From JACQGD01 sp045628725 (GTDB lineage Bacteria; Patescibacteriota; Saccharimonadia; Saccharimonadales; Saccharimonadaceae), in the NCBI GenBank assembly GCA_045628725.1, contig JAZQPT010000013.1, positions 1 to 22,340 of the forward strand: a stretch of DNA of 22,340 nt. Reading direction: 5' to 3'. Shown piece after piece: positions 13,227 through 22,173 of the stretch. The position numbers and the translations under genes are program-made. The notes below the pieces were generated by a model. It had not been told where the DNA came from. It saw only the letters and a list, made by a program, of their open reading frames with translations, and did no database searches. Numbering within the stretch: the first letter of the stretch is position 1; each line of letters begins with the position of its first letter.

Positions 13227-15680
13227 CTATTGTACAAATGTATGCGGAGGAGTGGTTTCTATAGGCTGCAACTGAGGAGCGGCAGACGGTTCGACACCTA
13301 ATATCTGCTGGACTTGTTCGAGTGTCACTTCAATGACACTACCGGGCATAACCATGCCAGATAGCATCTGCTTTGCGACAAGGTTTTCAACAGCTCGCTG
13401 GACAACTCGTCGCATTGGTCGTGCACCAAGTCGCGGATCATACCCTTTGTCGACGAGAAATAATTTTGCATCGTCTGACACGTGAACACTGATCTTTTGT
13501 AGCGCCATCTGCTTATTAATCCCAGCGAGCATCAGGTCAATTACCTGCATGAGTTCTGGTTTTTCGAGTGGCTTGAATATAACCATTTCATCAAAGCGAT
13601 TCAAAAATTCTGGCCTAAATTGATTACTGCTAATAAGCTCGTCGGTAAACTGTTGCTCGAAATCTTGCAGTTTGTAACCACGGTCAATATACTCGCGGAT
13701 ACGGTCAGCCCCGGCGTTACTAGTAGCAATCACAATCGCATCACGAAAACTTACTTCACGGTTTTTAATGTCCCGCAAGATTCCTTCGTCTAGTAGCTGC
13801 AACAGCGTTGTCAGCACTTGCGGATGTGCTTTCTCTACCTCATCTAGCAACACAACACTAAACGGCTGTTTCATAACTTGTGCCGTCAAACTTGTTGGAT
13901 CGTCTGCCCCGTCAGCAATTAACCGCGACACATCCTCTGGGCGTACGTATTCGTTCAGATCGAGCCGTACAATACGACTCTCACCGCCAAAATAAACATC
14001 AGCCAATGCCTTTGCAAGCTCTGTCTTACCGACACCTGTTGGCCCCAGGAACAGGAACGTCCCAATAGGCCGGTTTTCGTTACGTACGCCTGCACGGGCT
14101 CTACGAAGCGCGTCACTGACGACCTGAACCGCGCGTGTCTGATTAATCATCCGTTTATGGATAAGATCCTCTAGATTTAACAATTTCTCACGCTCGTCCT
14201 CACCACTTGCCACGCCTACTTTGATGTCCATCGTCTGTTCGATCGCCGCTTGCACCGAATTTGCCGTAATGATACCGCTAGAGCCATACCCAGCTGCGCT
14301 CTCAAGTAGTTTTATCGCTCTACCCGGCATCGCCAAATCGTGCACATACCGTTCACTTAGTCGGTAAGCCTCTGCGAGCGACTGATACATATAGCTAACA
14401 TTCCGGTGGAACTCTGTCACGATTAGTTGGTCCTGCATGACCGCTATTGTCTCTTCGCGAGTTGCAGGATTAATCGTGATGCGATTAAGGGCATTAATAA
14501 GCGATGGATTACGCTGACCGATTTGCAAATAGCGTTGTTCGTCCATCGCCAAAATAACGCGTAAATTACCCGCCTCAAGAATGGGAAGAAGCACATTGGT
14601 TAAATCGATAGACCCAATACCCTCTTCAAAAAACAACTGCGCATTATCCAAACATATGATGATATTTTTTGCACTATACGCTTCGCCGAGTACTTGCATA
14701 ATAAGACCCTCTAATTCACCTCGGCCTGGCGCTGCCGCGATGAGCGATGCTGAATCGAGAATGTACACTTGTCGAAATCGCAAGCTTTCTGGGATCTTGG
14801 CTTTTGCATCAAGAATCCGTTCTGCGAATGCATGAACAATGGTTGTTTTACCGACACCTGCTTGACCAACAAGAACGGCATTTTGACGACCGCCACTTCC
14901 GAACGTATCGATTAGTTGGTCGAGCGCAGACTGATGAGCGTCTAATTCAACGTGAAATCCAGCACCCTGCAAGCTCAAATTTTGCCCAAACCTCTTTAGA
15001 AGTGGTGTGTAACCAAACGAGAAATCCCTGGCAACACCGCCCGTTCGTCGTGGTTGCTTGGAATTTGCTACAAGTTGCTGTAAATGGTTGTACCAGCGGA
15101 CTCCATTGTAAAGATCGTTCATTTCTAGGTTCATATGAGCAAGAAGTGATTCATAATTAGCAAAGTTTCTGACGATTGCTACTGCTAACACCGCACCCGT
15201 GATTTGATCGCTCCCCGTCGCGTCTTTAACTTCTAACGCGTGCGTCCACAACTGCCCTGTTTGACTGCTGTCATCACCAGAGATATTTAGCAAAAAATCT
15301 GGTGTTATGCCAAATCGCAGCGCAAAAAACATTCCCCCGTTTACCTGTCCGACAGCCGATGCAATTTGTATCGGTGTTGGCTGCTCGGCAAGTTGAGAGA
15401 GGATATTGGACGCAAGTATGTCGTCGATATTTAGTCCATCACGAATAGGTACATTTGTCAGTTCACGGCGCCACCATTCATACATGACATAGGGTATCGC
15501 AGCGGCCCCAATCAAAGCCCAGCCAATTGACATATCAATAACAATACAGGCGATGCCACCAGCAGTCAGCAGGATGGCCAGTCCAACTAAACTAAACGCA
15601 AGTGGGCGAGAAATTCTCTTGCCTAGGCGTGCCTTTACTGCGCGTTCGCTCGATGCGTTGAATACAACCTGCGTATCCAT
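13227..15680 (-). CDS. Membrane-anchored Clp/ClpC-like double AAA+ protein
   Basis: 817 residues. Two hydrophobic segments (about 28-49 and 52-68) anchor it in the membrane with the ATPase in the cytoplasm. Residues 80-210 are a degenerate Clp-N-like region. AAA1 has Walker A GQAGVGKTT (272-280) but Walker B ends L-D-N (D345-N346) instead of D-E, and the usual KYRG pore loop reads PGRG (318-321). AAA2 has GPTGVGKTE (546-554), LLDE (611-614), sensor TSN and RPEFLNRF intact, but the GYVG pore loop after SRLI is replaced by ADGADDPTS, and no LGF/IGF ClpP-binding tripeptide is seen. ATP use in AAA2 is likely; protein threading and ClpP docking are doubtful. The start is set by the TAATG overlap with the upstream gene, although the frame is open further upstream to 15746. 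Confidence 0.9.
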   Translation of the reverse strand: MDTQVVFNASSERAVKARLGKRISRPLAFSLVGLAILLTAGGIACIVIDMSIGWALIGAAAIPYVMYEWWRRELTNVPIRDGLNIDDILASNILSQLAEQPTPIQIASAVGQVNGGMFFALRFGITPDFLLNISGDDSSQTGQLWTHALEVKDATGSDQITGAVLAVAIVRNFANYESLLAHMNLEMNDLYNGVRWYNHLQQLVANSKQPRRTGGVARDFSFGYTPLLKRFGQNLSLQGAGFHVELDAHQSALDQLIDTFGSGGRQNAVLVGQAGVGKTTIVHAFAERILDAKAKIPESLRFRQVYILDSASLIAAAPGRGELEGLIMQVLGEAYSAKNIIICLDNAQLFFEEGIGSIDLTNVLLPILEAGNLRVILAMDEQRYLQIGQRNPSLINALNRITINPATREETIAVMQDQLIVTEFHRNVSYMYQSLAEAYRLSERYVHDLAMPGRAIKLLESAAGYGSSGIITANSVQAAIEQTMDIKVGVASGEDEREKLLNLEDLIHKRMINQTRAVQVVSDALRRARAGVRNENRPIGTFLFLGPTGVGKTELAKALADVYFGGESRIVRLDLNEYVRPEDVSRLIADGADDPTSLTAQVMKQPFSVVLLDEVEKAHPQVLTTLLQLLDEGILRDIKNREVSFRDAIVIATSNAGADRIREYIDRGYKLQDFEQQFTDELISSNQFRPEFLNRFDEMVIFKPLEKPELMQVIDLMLAGINKQMALQKISVHVSDDAKLFLVDKGYDPRLGARPMRRVVQRAVENLVAKQMLSGMVMPGSVIEVTLEQVQQILGVEPSAAPQLQPIETTPPHTFVQ

Positions 15681-16054
15681 TAAAACGTCACCCCAACTGC
15701 CGCTAATATAACACCGACGACGGGTGCAAGCGGAATAACTGCCCACGTTAGCAGTACGGCAAAGGCAAAGATTGAATACCCAGCAATCGCAATAAGACCA
15801 AATAAAAGAATGAACGATCGTATAAACGCCCCTAGTAGACGTGAAATCATTCGGTCGGCAAATGCGCGAAGTTTCATATCAAGTGAGCCGTCGACGCTAC
15901 CAACGCTGTCCTGTCGAAAAGGCTGAAACAACGTTTTAATAAGCAAATCAATTGAGAAATAATCGATGACACCGTCAAGTTTTACGCCAATCCCCCGAGC
16001 ACGTTGAAGCCACCCGTCGCTATACCACCACCGAATAAGACTGACAAAAAGCAT
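15680..16054 (-). CDS. Small membrane protein coupled to the Clp-like ATPase
   Basis: 124 residues. The N-terminal half is amphipathic and charged (WWYSDGWLQRARG, then LIKTLFQPFRQDS); the C-terminal half has two hydrophobic helices (about 74-95 and 97-122). Its stop and the next gene's start share bases (TAATG), so the two are translated together, and a complex of this protein with the membrane-anchored AAA+ protein is a fair inference. No family was recognised. TACAAT lies 6 bases before the ATG. Confidence 0.75.
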   Translation of the reverse strand: MLFVSLIRWWYSDGWLQRARGIGVKLDGVIDYFSIDLLIKTLFQPFRQDSVGSVDGSLDMKLRAFADRMISRLLGAFIRSFILLFGLIAIAGYSIFAFAVLLTWAVIPLAPVVGVILAAVGVTF

Positions 16055-16060
16055 AACTAC

Positions 16061-16066
16061 ATTGTA
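16061..16066 (-). promoter_or_regulatory. -10 box of the membrane protein/Clp-like operon
   Basis: TACAAT on the minus strand, 6 bases before the ATG ending at 16054. It shares a 44-base divergent promoter region with murT. Confidence 0.5.
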
Positions 16067-16082
16067 ACATCAATAAGTACGG

Positions 16083-16088
16083 TATAAT
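16083..16088 (+). promoter_or_regulatory. -10 box of the murT-gatD operon
   Basis: TATAAT, 10 bases before ATG 16099. Confidence 0.65.
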
Positions 16089-16098
16089 AGGGGTATAT

Positions 16099-17370
16099 AT
16101 GTCAAAACCATACACCGTCTTACTAGGAAAGACCATTCGTTATATTGCCCGTCTACGAGGTGGTGGCTCTGCTCTGCCGGGACTTTTTGTCGAACGAATC
16201 GACCCGTCTTTTGTCAAAGACACGCTCGCACAGCTTCCTAAAGGCGTAGTACTGATTAGCGGAACGAACGGCAAAACCACTACAACAAAGATGGTCGTAG
16301 AGCTTCTGGAAGGCCAAGGACTGCGTGTATTCACTAACCGCACGGGCAGTAATTTTGTCCGCGGTGTTGCTGCGGCACTTCTCGGTGAAGTAGAGCGTGA
16401 CGGTACGTTGCCTGCCGATATTGCCGTATTGGAACTTGATGAAGCCCACGCGGTGCATTTCGTAAATCAAGTTCCTCCTAAATACAGCCTGCTATTAAAC
16501 GTCATGCGTGATCAACTTGATCGATTCGGTGAAATCGACGCAACGGCCAAGATGCTCGAGAAGATTGCCGTGGCTACGACTGACAGCGTCGTATTAAACC
16601 GTGAAGATCCTCGCGTTCAGGCTATTGCAACAAAATTATCACATCAGAACATTCACTATTTTGGACTGGCCGACGATCTACGGCATAAATTTCCAAACGA
16701 CGACGCAATGCATGGGGGCGAACTTCACAGCGAAGACTTGCCAGACGCAGATGTTAGCTTGACATCATTCCAGGGCACCAACGCCACTTTTATGATTGAT
16801 AATCAGTCGGTAGAAACCCCGCTAAAACTCCAAGGTATTTACAATATATATAACTCAGCTGCCGCACTGGCGCTCACTCGAATAATCTTAGCGGACGACA
16901 CCGATCAAACAAAACTCATCGATTCATTGGCGCAGATCACCCCCGCATTTGGTCGCGGCGAAACAGTCATAGTAGATGGATTACCTCTCGAACTTGTCCT
17001 TGTTAAAAACCCGAGTGGGTTTCGCCTAGGACTTGAGTCGTTCTCGCCCACCGGCTGCGCAACAATGATTGCCATTAACGACAACTACGCGGATGGACGC
17101 GACATGAGTTGGCTATGGGATGTAGATTTTGATAGTCTGCGCGCAAACGGTGTTGCCGAGATTACCGGCACGCGCGCCTATGATATGGCGCTTCGTATGC
17201 AGTACGACGAAGTTGCGGTTTCACACATCGACACTAGCCCAATACGTGCGCTGCGCCATTTTATCAGTTCGAACTCTGGCATGCCAAAACGAATATACTG
17301 TACCTATACGGCAATGTTAGCGCTGCGCCGTGAATTATCAAAAATTACTGATGTCGAGGTAGTATCATGA
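16099..17370 (+). CDS. murT: MurT-like Mur ligase, lipid II isoglutaminyl synthase subunit
   Basis: 423 residues. The Mur ligase central domain has the ATP loop G55-TNGKTTT (55-62), RTGSNFVRG, ELDEAH (112-117) and LLLNVMRDQLDRFGE. The C-terminal DUF1727-type domain has AFGRGE (283-288), VKNPSGF and INDNYADGRDMSWLWDVDF, typical of MurT. With GatD it uses glutamine nitrogen to amidate the alpha-carboxyl of D-Glu in the peptidoglycan precursor lipid II. The stop overlaps the gatD start (ATGA), which means coupled translation. Well-studied MurT proteins carry a four-cysteine zinc ribbon inserted in the central domain; here the corresponding region (about 185-240) has no cysteine, and only C320 and C401 exist in the whole protein. 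Confidence 0.93.
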   Translation: MSKPYTVLLGKTIRYIARLRGGGSALPGLFVERIDPSFVKDTLAQLPKGVVLISGTNGKTTTTKMVVELLEGQGLRVFTNRTGSNFVRGVAAALLGEVERDGTLPADIAVLELDEAHAVHFVNQVPPKYSLLLNVMRDQLDRFGEIDATAKMLEKIAVATTDSVVLNREDPRVQAIATKLSHQNIHYFGLADDLRHKFPNDDAMHGGELHSEDLPDADVSLTSFQGTNATFMIDNQSVETPLKLQGIYNIYNSAAALALTRIILADDTDQTKLIDSLAQITPAFGRGETVIVDGLPLELVLVKNPSGFRLGLESFSPTGCATMIAINDNYADGRDMSWLWDVDFDSLRANGVAEITGTRAYDMALRMQYDEVAVSHIDTSPIRALRHFISSNSGMPKRIYCTYTAMLALRRELSKITDVEVVS

Positions 17371-18089
17371 ACGACAAAACAATACGTATCCTTCAACTAT
17401 ACCCGCGCGATATGAATATATATGGCGACAGTGGCAATACGCTCGTTCTCGTTCAGCGCACAAAGTGGCATGGCTACACTCCGGAATTATTATCGTACAA
17501 TCCTGGTGACATATTCCCCGACGACATAGATATTATTATTGGCGGCGGCGGCCAAGACAGCGGCCAAGACAAAATACAAGCCGACCTGCTCTTGATTGCA
17601 GACCGATTAAAGGCACTCGCAGAAAACGAAACACCAATACTTCTCATCTGTGGGCTCTATCAACTATTCGGTAAATTCTTTAAAACCCAAGACGGGCATG
17701 TCATTAAGGGTATCGGTCTGCTCGACATCGAAACGCACGCCGGCCCTGAGCGACTCATCGGCAATATCACGACACAGTCGAAAACCTTTGGAGATATTAT
17801 TGGGTATGAAAACCACAGCGGCCAAACCTTTTTAGGACGCGGAGTTGAACCACTTGGAACGGTCATAAAGGGTGCCGGAAATAACGGCCATGATGATACC
17901 GAAGGCGCTCGTTATAAAAACGTGTTAGCAAGCTACCTCCATGGTTCGCTACTGCCTAAAAACCCTGCCATTGCTGACTTTTTAATCGAAAAAGCTGTCA
18001 TTAAAAAGTTCGGTGAATTCACCCCGACAATTGTCGACGATCGCTTCGCCAAATTAGCGCGCGAACATGCACTCAAGCGTCCACGCTAA
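17367..18089 (+). CDS. gatD: GatD-like glutamine amidotransferase, lipid II isoglutaminyl synthase subunit
   Basis: 240 residues of the CobB/CobQ-like class I amidotransferase family. The nucleophile C95 lies in LLICGLYQLFG and the catalytic H192 in ASYLHGSLLPKNP; the N-terminal YPRDMNIYGDSGN and GGGGQDSGQD blocks are typical of GatD. It releases ammonia from glutamine and passes it to MurT. The four-base overlap with murT shows a fixed pair. The last 30 residues are basic and helical. A minus-strand Nudix gene ends one base after its stop. Confidence 0.93.
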   Translation: MNDKTIRILQLYPRDMNIYGDSGNTLVLVQRTKWHGYTPELLSYNPGDIFPDDIDIIIGGGGQDSGQDKIQADLLLIADRLKALAENETPILLICGLYQLFGKFFKTQDGHVIKGIGLLDIETHAGPERLIGNITTQSKTFGDIIGYENHSGQTFLGRGVEPLGTVIKGAGNNGHDDTEGARYKNVLASYLHGSLLPKNPAIADFLIEKAVIKKFGEFTPTIVDDRFAKLAREHALKRPR

Positions 18090-18090
18090 A

Positions 18091-18483
18091 TTACCGCGGT
18101 TGGAAATCACAAATAAATTGAGAATAGGAGCGCACGTCAATTTTTCCAGACCGTATGTCAGCGACAGGAGCCCATACTGCCGCAATTAACTCCTCTTCCT
18201 GAATGTGAATTTCTCGCGACGCATCAATCGCTCCAGTAAAGCCAAGTACGACCTTGCCATTTTGGTGCATCCAAAAATCACGGTGCACAAGCTTTACGTC
18301 TTTTATTCCAAGCTCCTCAAAAAGTTCTCGGTGCACAGCCTCGTCCGGCATCTCCCCTGCATCGATATGGCCACCAGGCAATCCATAAAACCCAGAAGCA
18401 TACTGGCTTAAGAGAACTTTCTCCCCTGTTGGATCGTAGAGTGCCGCCTTGCAGGAAACTCTAAATAATGAGCGCTCGTCCAC
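18091..18483 (-). CDS. Nudix hydrolase
   Basis: 130 residues starting with GTG directly after the stop of the peroxiredoxin gene (TAAGTG). A complete Nudix box Gx5Ex7REUxEExGU runs from G38 to I60, with E44, R52-E53 and E56-E57. Nudix enzymes split X-linked nucleoside diphosphates, often oxidised nucleotides such as 8-oxo-dGTP, with Mg2+. The SQYASGFYGLPGG start and short length fit MutT-like house-cleaning members or RNA-cap pyrophosphohydrolases. Its operon with a peroxiredoxin suggests a role in oxidative damage (inference). Confidence 0.9.
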   Translation of the reverse strand: MDERSLFRVSCKAALYDPTGEKVLLSQYASGFYGLPGGHIDAGEMPDEAVHRELFEELGIKDVKLVHRDFWMHQNGKVVLGFTGAIDASREIHIQEEELIAAVWAPVADIRSGKIDVRSYSQFICDFQPR

Positions 18484-18957
18484 TTACGCGCCTTTAGTCT
18501 GTAGTTTCTTCAACTCTTCAATTACTTGATCGCCGTGACCTACTGGCGTCACGCGGCCATATACTTTTTGTACGATACCGTCAGGATCGATGATATATGT
18601 TCGACGCAAAATTCCTTCGCGCCCAAACTGTTTAGAACCCCATGCACCGTACGTATCAATCGTCACACCGTCTTTGTCTGACAATAATAAAAAGTTGAGA
18701 TTATATTTTGTTTTAAATTTCTCGTGACTTTCGGCATCATCTTTACTAATACCAATCACTTCCGCACCAAGATCTGTCAATTCATCACGCGCGTCGCGCA
18801 TTGCACATGCCTCTGTCGTACAGCCAGGAGTATCATCCTTTGGGTAGAAATACAGAACTACCCATTTGCCAGCATAGTTTGCAAGCATGTGGAGGTTGCC
18901 GTCTGCGTCTGGAAGTGTAAATTGTGGAGCGGGATAAGGAGTTTGTTTCATTGCCAT
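18484..18957 (-). CDS. bcp: Peroxiredoxin, BCP/PrxQ type
   Basis: 157 residues. The peroxidatic C46 lies in DDTPGCTTEACAMRD with the resolving C51 five residues later, the hallmark of BCP/PrxQ; FYPKDDTPGC and GISKDDAESHEKF also match. It reduces hydrogen peroxide and alkyl hydroperoxides in the cytoplasm using thioredoxin. The start is taken at the ATG at 18957, because TATAAT (18964-18969, minus) lies 6 bases before it; an ATG at 18981 lies upstream of that box and is unlikely. The Nudix gene follows with no gap. Confidence 0.95.
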   Translation of the reverse strand: MAMKQTPYPAPQFTLPDADGNLHMLANYAGKWVVLYFYPKDDTPGCTTEACAMRDARDELTDLGAEVIGISKDDAESHEKFKTKYNLNFLLLSDKDGVTIDTYGAWGSKQFGREGILRRTYIIDPDGIVQKVYGRVTPVGHGDQVIEELKKLQTKGA

Positions 18958-18963
18958 GAATTT

Positions 18964-18969
18964 ATTATA
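18964..18969 (-). promoter_or_regulatory. -10 box of the bcp-Nudix operon
   Basis: TATAAT on the minus strand, 6 bases before the ATG; it decides the start codon of the peroxiredoxin. Confidence 0.7.
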
Positions 18970-18998
18970 CCTCGTCAGCACTTATTCAGGCAAAGCTG

Positions 18999-19004
18999 TA
19001 TAAT
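18999..19004 (+). promoter_or_regulatory. -10 box of the acyltransferase gene
   Basis: TATAAT, 7 bases before ATG 19012; only some 30 bases separate it from the divergent bcp -10 box. Confidence 0.65.
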
Positions 19005-19011
19005 AGAACGT

Positions 19012-20136
19012 ATGTCTATGCCCAAAAAGATCCCCCGCATCGTTACGTTTGATATCATGCGCGGGTTCTTTTTGATTGCGATTATCATTAATCATCTTGC
19101 CCTATTTCCAAATTTACTCGACTGGTGGGGGATGCGCGGCTATCTACTCGTTACGACTGCCGAAGGATTCTTTTTACTTTCTGGGGTTGTGCTGGGGATT
19201 GTTCGCGGAGCAAAACTCATCGACAGACCGTTCAAGGAAGTAACCAAACTTGTATTACAGCGCGCATGGACCCTCTATTTAACGCATATCATTTTGGTCA
19301 TCAGCTTCACTCTCATCGCCTGGTACATCTACACAGGCAACCCGAATGTTAAATTCGGCGTCATGGAGGGGCAGTCACTATTGCAGCTGATCTGGCAAAC
19401 TGTGTCATTGCAATATATCTACGGCTGGGCGGACTATTTGCGATTTTATGCAGTATTTATTGCACTTAGTCCGATTGCATTTTGGCTACTACGTAAAGGT
19501 AAATGGTACATTGTACTCGCCATTAGCTACCTGATTTGGTTGCTATTTCCACTTGATTTTCGCACACTCGACTGGCAAACGGTCGAGCTCCTCCAGCCTA
19601 TTCCGTGGCAGACATTGTTCTTTACGGGCCTCGTTATCGGATTTCATTGGCCTAATATATCTGAGTGGTGCGACAGCCACAAAAAGACGCTTCAACGCTA
19701 CGTCGTTCCTCCTGTCATCATAACGGCTGTCGTACTAATGGCATGGAACATATTCGCAGTCTATGCGCAGGATTTCGTCAGTACCGAATGGACACGCCAG
19801 CTTAGTTTTGACGCATGGTCGCTGCGTACAGATCAGTTCCACAAAGAACAATTGCCAGTCGTACGTTTCTTACTATTTATGCTATGGTTCTGGGCATCGT
19901 TCCTTGTTATACGGCGCTTCGAAAAGCCTATCCTCAAATATGCAGGCTGGCTGTTAGTACCGTTTGGAACAAATTCACTCTACGTCTATACGCTGCACGC
20001 CGTCATCGTGTTCTTTGTTCATATCTATATCCAGACAGGATCAATACTGCAAAATTTTGTTATTACCGTTGCGACTATCGGACTGATTTATCTTGCAGTA
20101 CGCACGAAGTTCTTGATGAATATTATTCCGCGCTAA
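19012..20136 (+). CDS. Membrane acyltransferase-like protein (OpgC/acyltransferase-3 type)
   Basis: 374 residues with about ten membrane helices. The first helix carries D14, R17 and H28 in FDIMRGF..IINHLA, matching the R-x10-H motif of acyltransferase-3 proteins and the start of OpgC. Family members move acyl or succinyl groups onto sugars or glycans across the membrane. The GT39-type glycosyltransferase and GtrA-like genes next door fit a role in envelope glycan decoration (inference). The upstream frame is open to 18724 but is antisense to bcp; the -10 box sets the start at 19012, and an in-frame ATG at 19018 is the alternative. Its 3' end overlaps the convergent glycosyltransferase gene by 14 bases. 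Confidence 0.8.
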   Translation: MSMPKKIPRIVTFDIMRGFFLIAIIINHLALFPNLLDWWGMRGYLLVTTAEGFFLLSGVVLGIVRGAKLIDRPFKEVTKLVLQRAWTLYLTHIILVISFTLIAWYIYTGNPNVKFGVMEGQSLLQLIWQTVSLQYIYGWADYLRFYAVFIALSPIAFWLLRKGKWYIVLAISYLIWLLFPLDFRTLDWQTVELLQPIPWQTLFFTGLVIGFHWPNISEWCDSHKKTLQRYVVPPVIITAVVLMAWNIFAVYAQDFVSTEWTRQLSFDAWSLRTDQFHKEQLPVVRFLLFMLWFWASFLVIRRFEKPILKYAGWLLVPFGTNSLYVYTLHAVIVFFVHIYIQTGSILQNFVITVATIGLIYLAVRTKFLMNIIPR

Positions 20137-21685
20137 CACGAACGGCATGAAATAGCGGCTTTGCCGACACATCGTCGTTAATCGTAATCTTTTCGTGAAC
20201 AGTCCAATTTGAGCGTATTTGATTAACAGTACCATCGCGACTACTCGATATCACCCAGAATGTTGGATGATCGCGTGCAAATTCATCCAGATTTTTAATC
20301 TTATAGTCGTCGTTTTCTTTTAGCATTCGCAGTGATCCAAATTCGTATTTGGTCGTTTCGTCGGCAAAATACACTGGTGAATTAGCTTTAGAATATACGA
20401 TTGCTTCATAGAAAATCCATGGATTACTTGCCAGAATTGGTACGTTATTTGCATTGTCTGTCTGACGGACTTTATCAACCAACTGACGAACGTTATTCGA
20501 CTGCTTTGTTGATTTATTATAGTTGCCTAGTTGCGCCTGGTTATATATACCGACAGCAAACATTGCGACAACAACCGCTCCGAACGCGATGAGAATCTTT
20601 CGATTCACCGTTTTATCGAGAAGCACAATACTGACACCAATAAGCATTGGAAGAAACACAATTGTCGCCATTAGATAGCGGTCAATGAACGCCGGTCGCA
20701 GCGGCGGCATCGACATAGCGATCAAGATAACAATCGGAACGACAACCATCGATACAAGCAATAGATAGTTGCTTCTTTGCGAACCTTTTAGCTGTGTCGT
20801 TAGTTTTACGACCATGAACACCGTCATGACGATGAATGCGAAAAATCCTACCGCTAGCCATGATTTCGTCCCGTTATGGTCACTAAATAACAGGAAGTTT
20901 GTTAGAAAATCTGGAACCGTTGCTGATGTAACGGGCGATATCCAAAAACCGTTCCCCTGAACATCCGCAAATTGCCGTATTAGCCACGGTAGCCATGGCA
21001 AAAAGACACCAATCGCTACTGCATGAGCAAGTATCCAGTTTTTTGTAAAGAACTGCTTTTTAAATTCGCCGCCGTCTAATTTAATCGTGACCGCGCGCCA
21101 CGCCCAATGTGCCAACCATGCCAGTGCTGCAAAATACTGCGTCAACATACCCACCGCCAACAATACACCGTACACAATCCACGGCCAGCGTTTCTTTGCC
21201 TGCTGAGCATACACCAGTACATACGTGGCAGCGATAATAATCGCCGTCAGTAGCGTGTACATGCGCGCTTCTTGGCTGTAGCGGATGAATAGCGGTGACA
21301 ATACAAGAAATATCAGTGATACATAGGCTGCACGTCGTCCAAACAGCTTTACGACCAGCATAAAAGCAAGGACGATGGTGACAACACCAAAGAATACGCT
21401 CATCGACCGCACCCCGGCCTCGGTATTACCAAACGGAATTGACCAGATTTTTAATAGCCAATAATAGAATGGTGGATGAACATCAAACGCAGTGTAGCGA
21501 GTCATGTTAAATATATCGAATCGAATCAGATACGATCCGAACGCCTCGTCGAACCAAATCGAAAACTTAGTCAATGTACTCACCGATAGCGCAGTAAATA
21601 CAGCGACGCCTGCAGCCAGAACACCCCAGTCACGTAAATGTAGTGACGGCCAGAACGATTGTTGCTTTTTAAATAAACCAAACAT
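20123..21685 (-). CDS. GT39/ArnT-like membrane glycosyltransferase
   Basis: 520 residues with about ten to twelve membrane helices and a soluble tail (about 410-520). The GT-C signature D46-E47 lies in SIWFDEAFG in the first outer loop, with DVHPPFYYW (68-76) and QEARMYTLL following, as in the dolichol/undecaprenyl-phosphate mannosyltransferase (PMT/ArnT) group. It should transfer a sugar from a polyprenyl-phosphate donor to a glycan, lipid or protein outside the membrane. The gene follows the GtrA-like gene by 8 bases with AGGATAGGA ahead of the ATG. GtrA proteins are thought to help flip such donors, so the two likely work together. Confidence 0.88.
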   Translation of the reverse strand: MFGLFKKQQSFWPSLHLRDWGVLAAGVAVFTALSVSTLTKFSIWFDEAFGSYLIRFDIFNMTRYTAFDVHPPFYYWLLKIWSIPFGNTEAGVRSMSVFFGVVTIVLAFMLVVKLFGRRAAYVSLIFLVLSPLFIRYSQEARMYTLLTAIIIAATYVLVYAQQAKKRWPWIVYGVLLAVGMLTQYFAALAWLAHWAWRAVTIKLDGGEFKKQFFTKNWILAHAVAIGVFLPWLPWLIRQFADVQGNGFWISPVTSATVPDFLTNFLLFSDHNGTKSWLAVGFFAFIVMTVFMVVKLTTQLKGSQRSNYLLLVSMVVVPIVILIAMSMPPLRPAFIDRYLMATIVFLPMLIGVSIVLLDKTVNRKILIAFGAVVVAMFAVGIYNQAQLGNYNKSTKQSNNVRQLVDKVRQTDNANNVPILASNPWIFYEAIVYSKANSPVYFADETTKYEFGSLRMLKENDDYKIKNLDEFARDHPTFWVISSSRDGTVNQIRSNWTVHEKITINDDVSAKPLFHAVRVSAE

Positions 21686-21693
21686 ATGTTATC

Positions 21694-22173
21694 CTATCCT
21701 TTCTTTAATCCAGTCGTTGCACGAAACACAACACGACTATACCAAATATAATTCCACACCAGCCCTGCGCTAATACCGAATAATTTTGCTATATTGAGCA
21801 GTATTGTCTCATTCCATCCTGTATAGCTTTGTAGTAGCTGATACGCAACGAACATCACGCCGCTTTGCACTATCCATATAGCTGACAACGTCACGGCAAA
21901 AAACAGTATAAATTGACGCAGTATGCTGCCATCACTGCGTTTGAACACAACTCTTTTGTTTAGCCCAAAACTTGTCAACATCGCTACTGTTGTTGATACG
22001 ATGTTTGCCGGCACAAGTGCAATTCCAAACAATCCAACCAGAATATTCAGAACGATAAAGTCCACTGCAGTATTTACAAATCCAACAAGCCCAAAGCGAA
22101 TTTTTTCACTCTGTCGTGCCTGTATCGTGCGCCGCCGCATAGTCGCCGCCGCGTTGTGAAGCGTTTTATCCAT
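21694..22173 (-). CDS. GtrA-like family membrane protein
   Basis: 159 residues. A basic N-terminus (about 1-25) precedes four membrane helices; the first begins with RFGLVGFVNTAVDFIVLN, the family signature, and NKRVVF and WNYIWYSRVVF mark the ends of helix pairs. GtrA proteins are linked to moving polyprenyl-phosphate sugars across the membrane for cell-surface glycosylation. It is first in a two-gene operon with the glycosyltransferase. TAAGAT lies 6 bases before the ATG and may be a weak leaderless promoter. Confidence 0.9.
   Translation of the reverse strand: MDKTLHNAAATMRRRTIQARQSEKIRFGLVGFVNTAVDFIVLNILVGLFGIALVPANIVSTTVAMLTSFGLNKRVVFKRSDGSILRQFILFFAVTLSAIWIVQSGVMFVAYQLLQSYTGWNETILLNIAKLFGISAGLVWNYIWYSRVVFRATTGLKKG

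Noticed and set aside
20123..20136. The 14-base tail-to-tail gene overlap as a regulatory feature
   Set aside because: Short convergent overlaps are common in compact genomes and nothing else is seen there.
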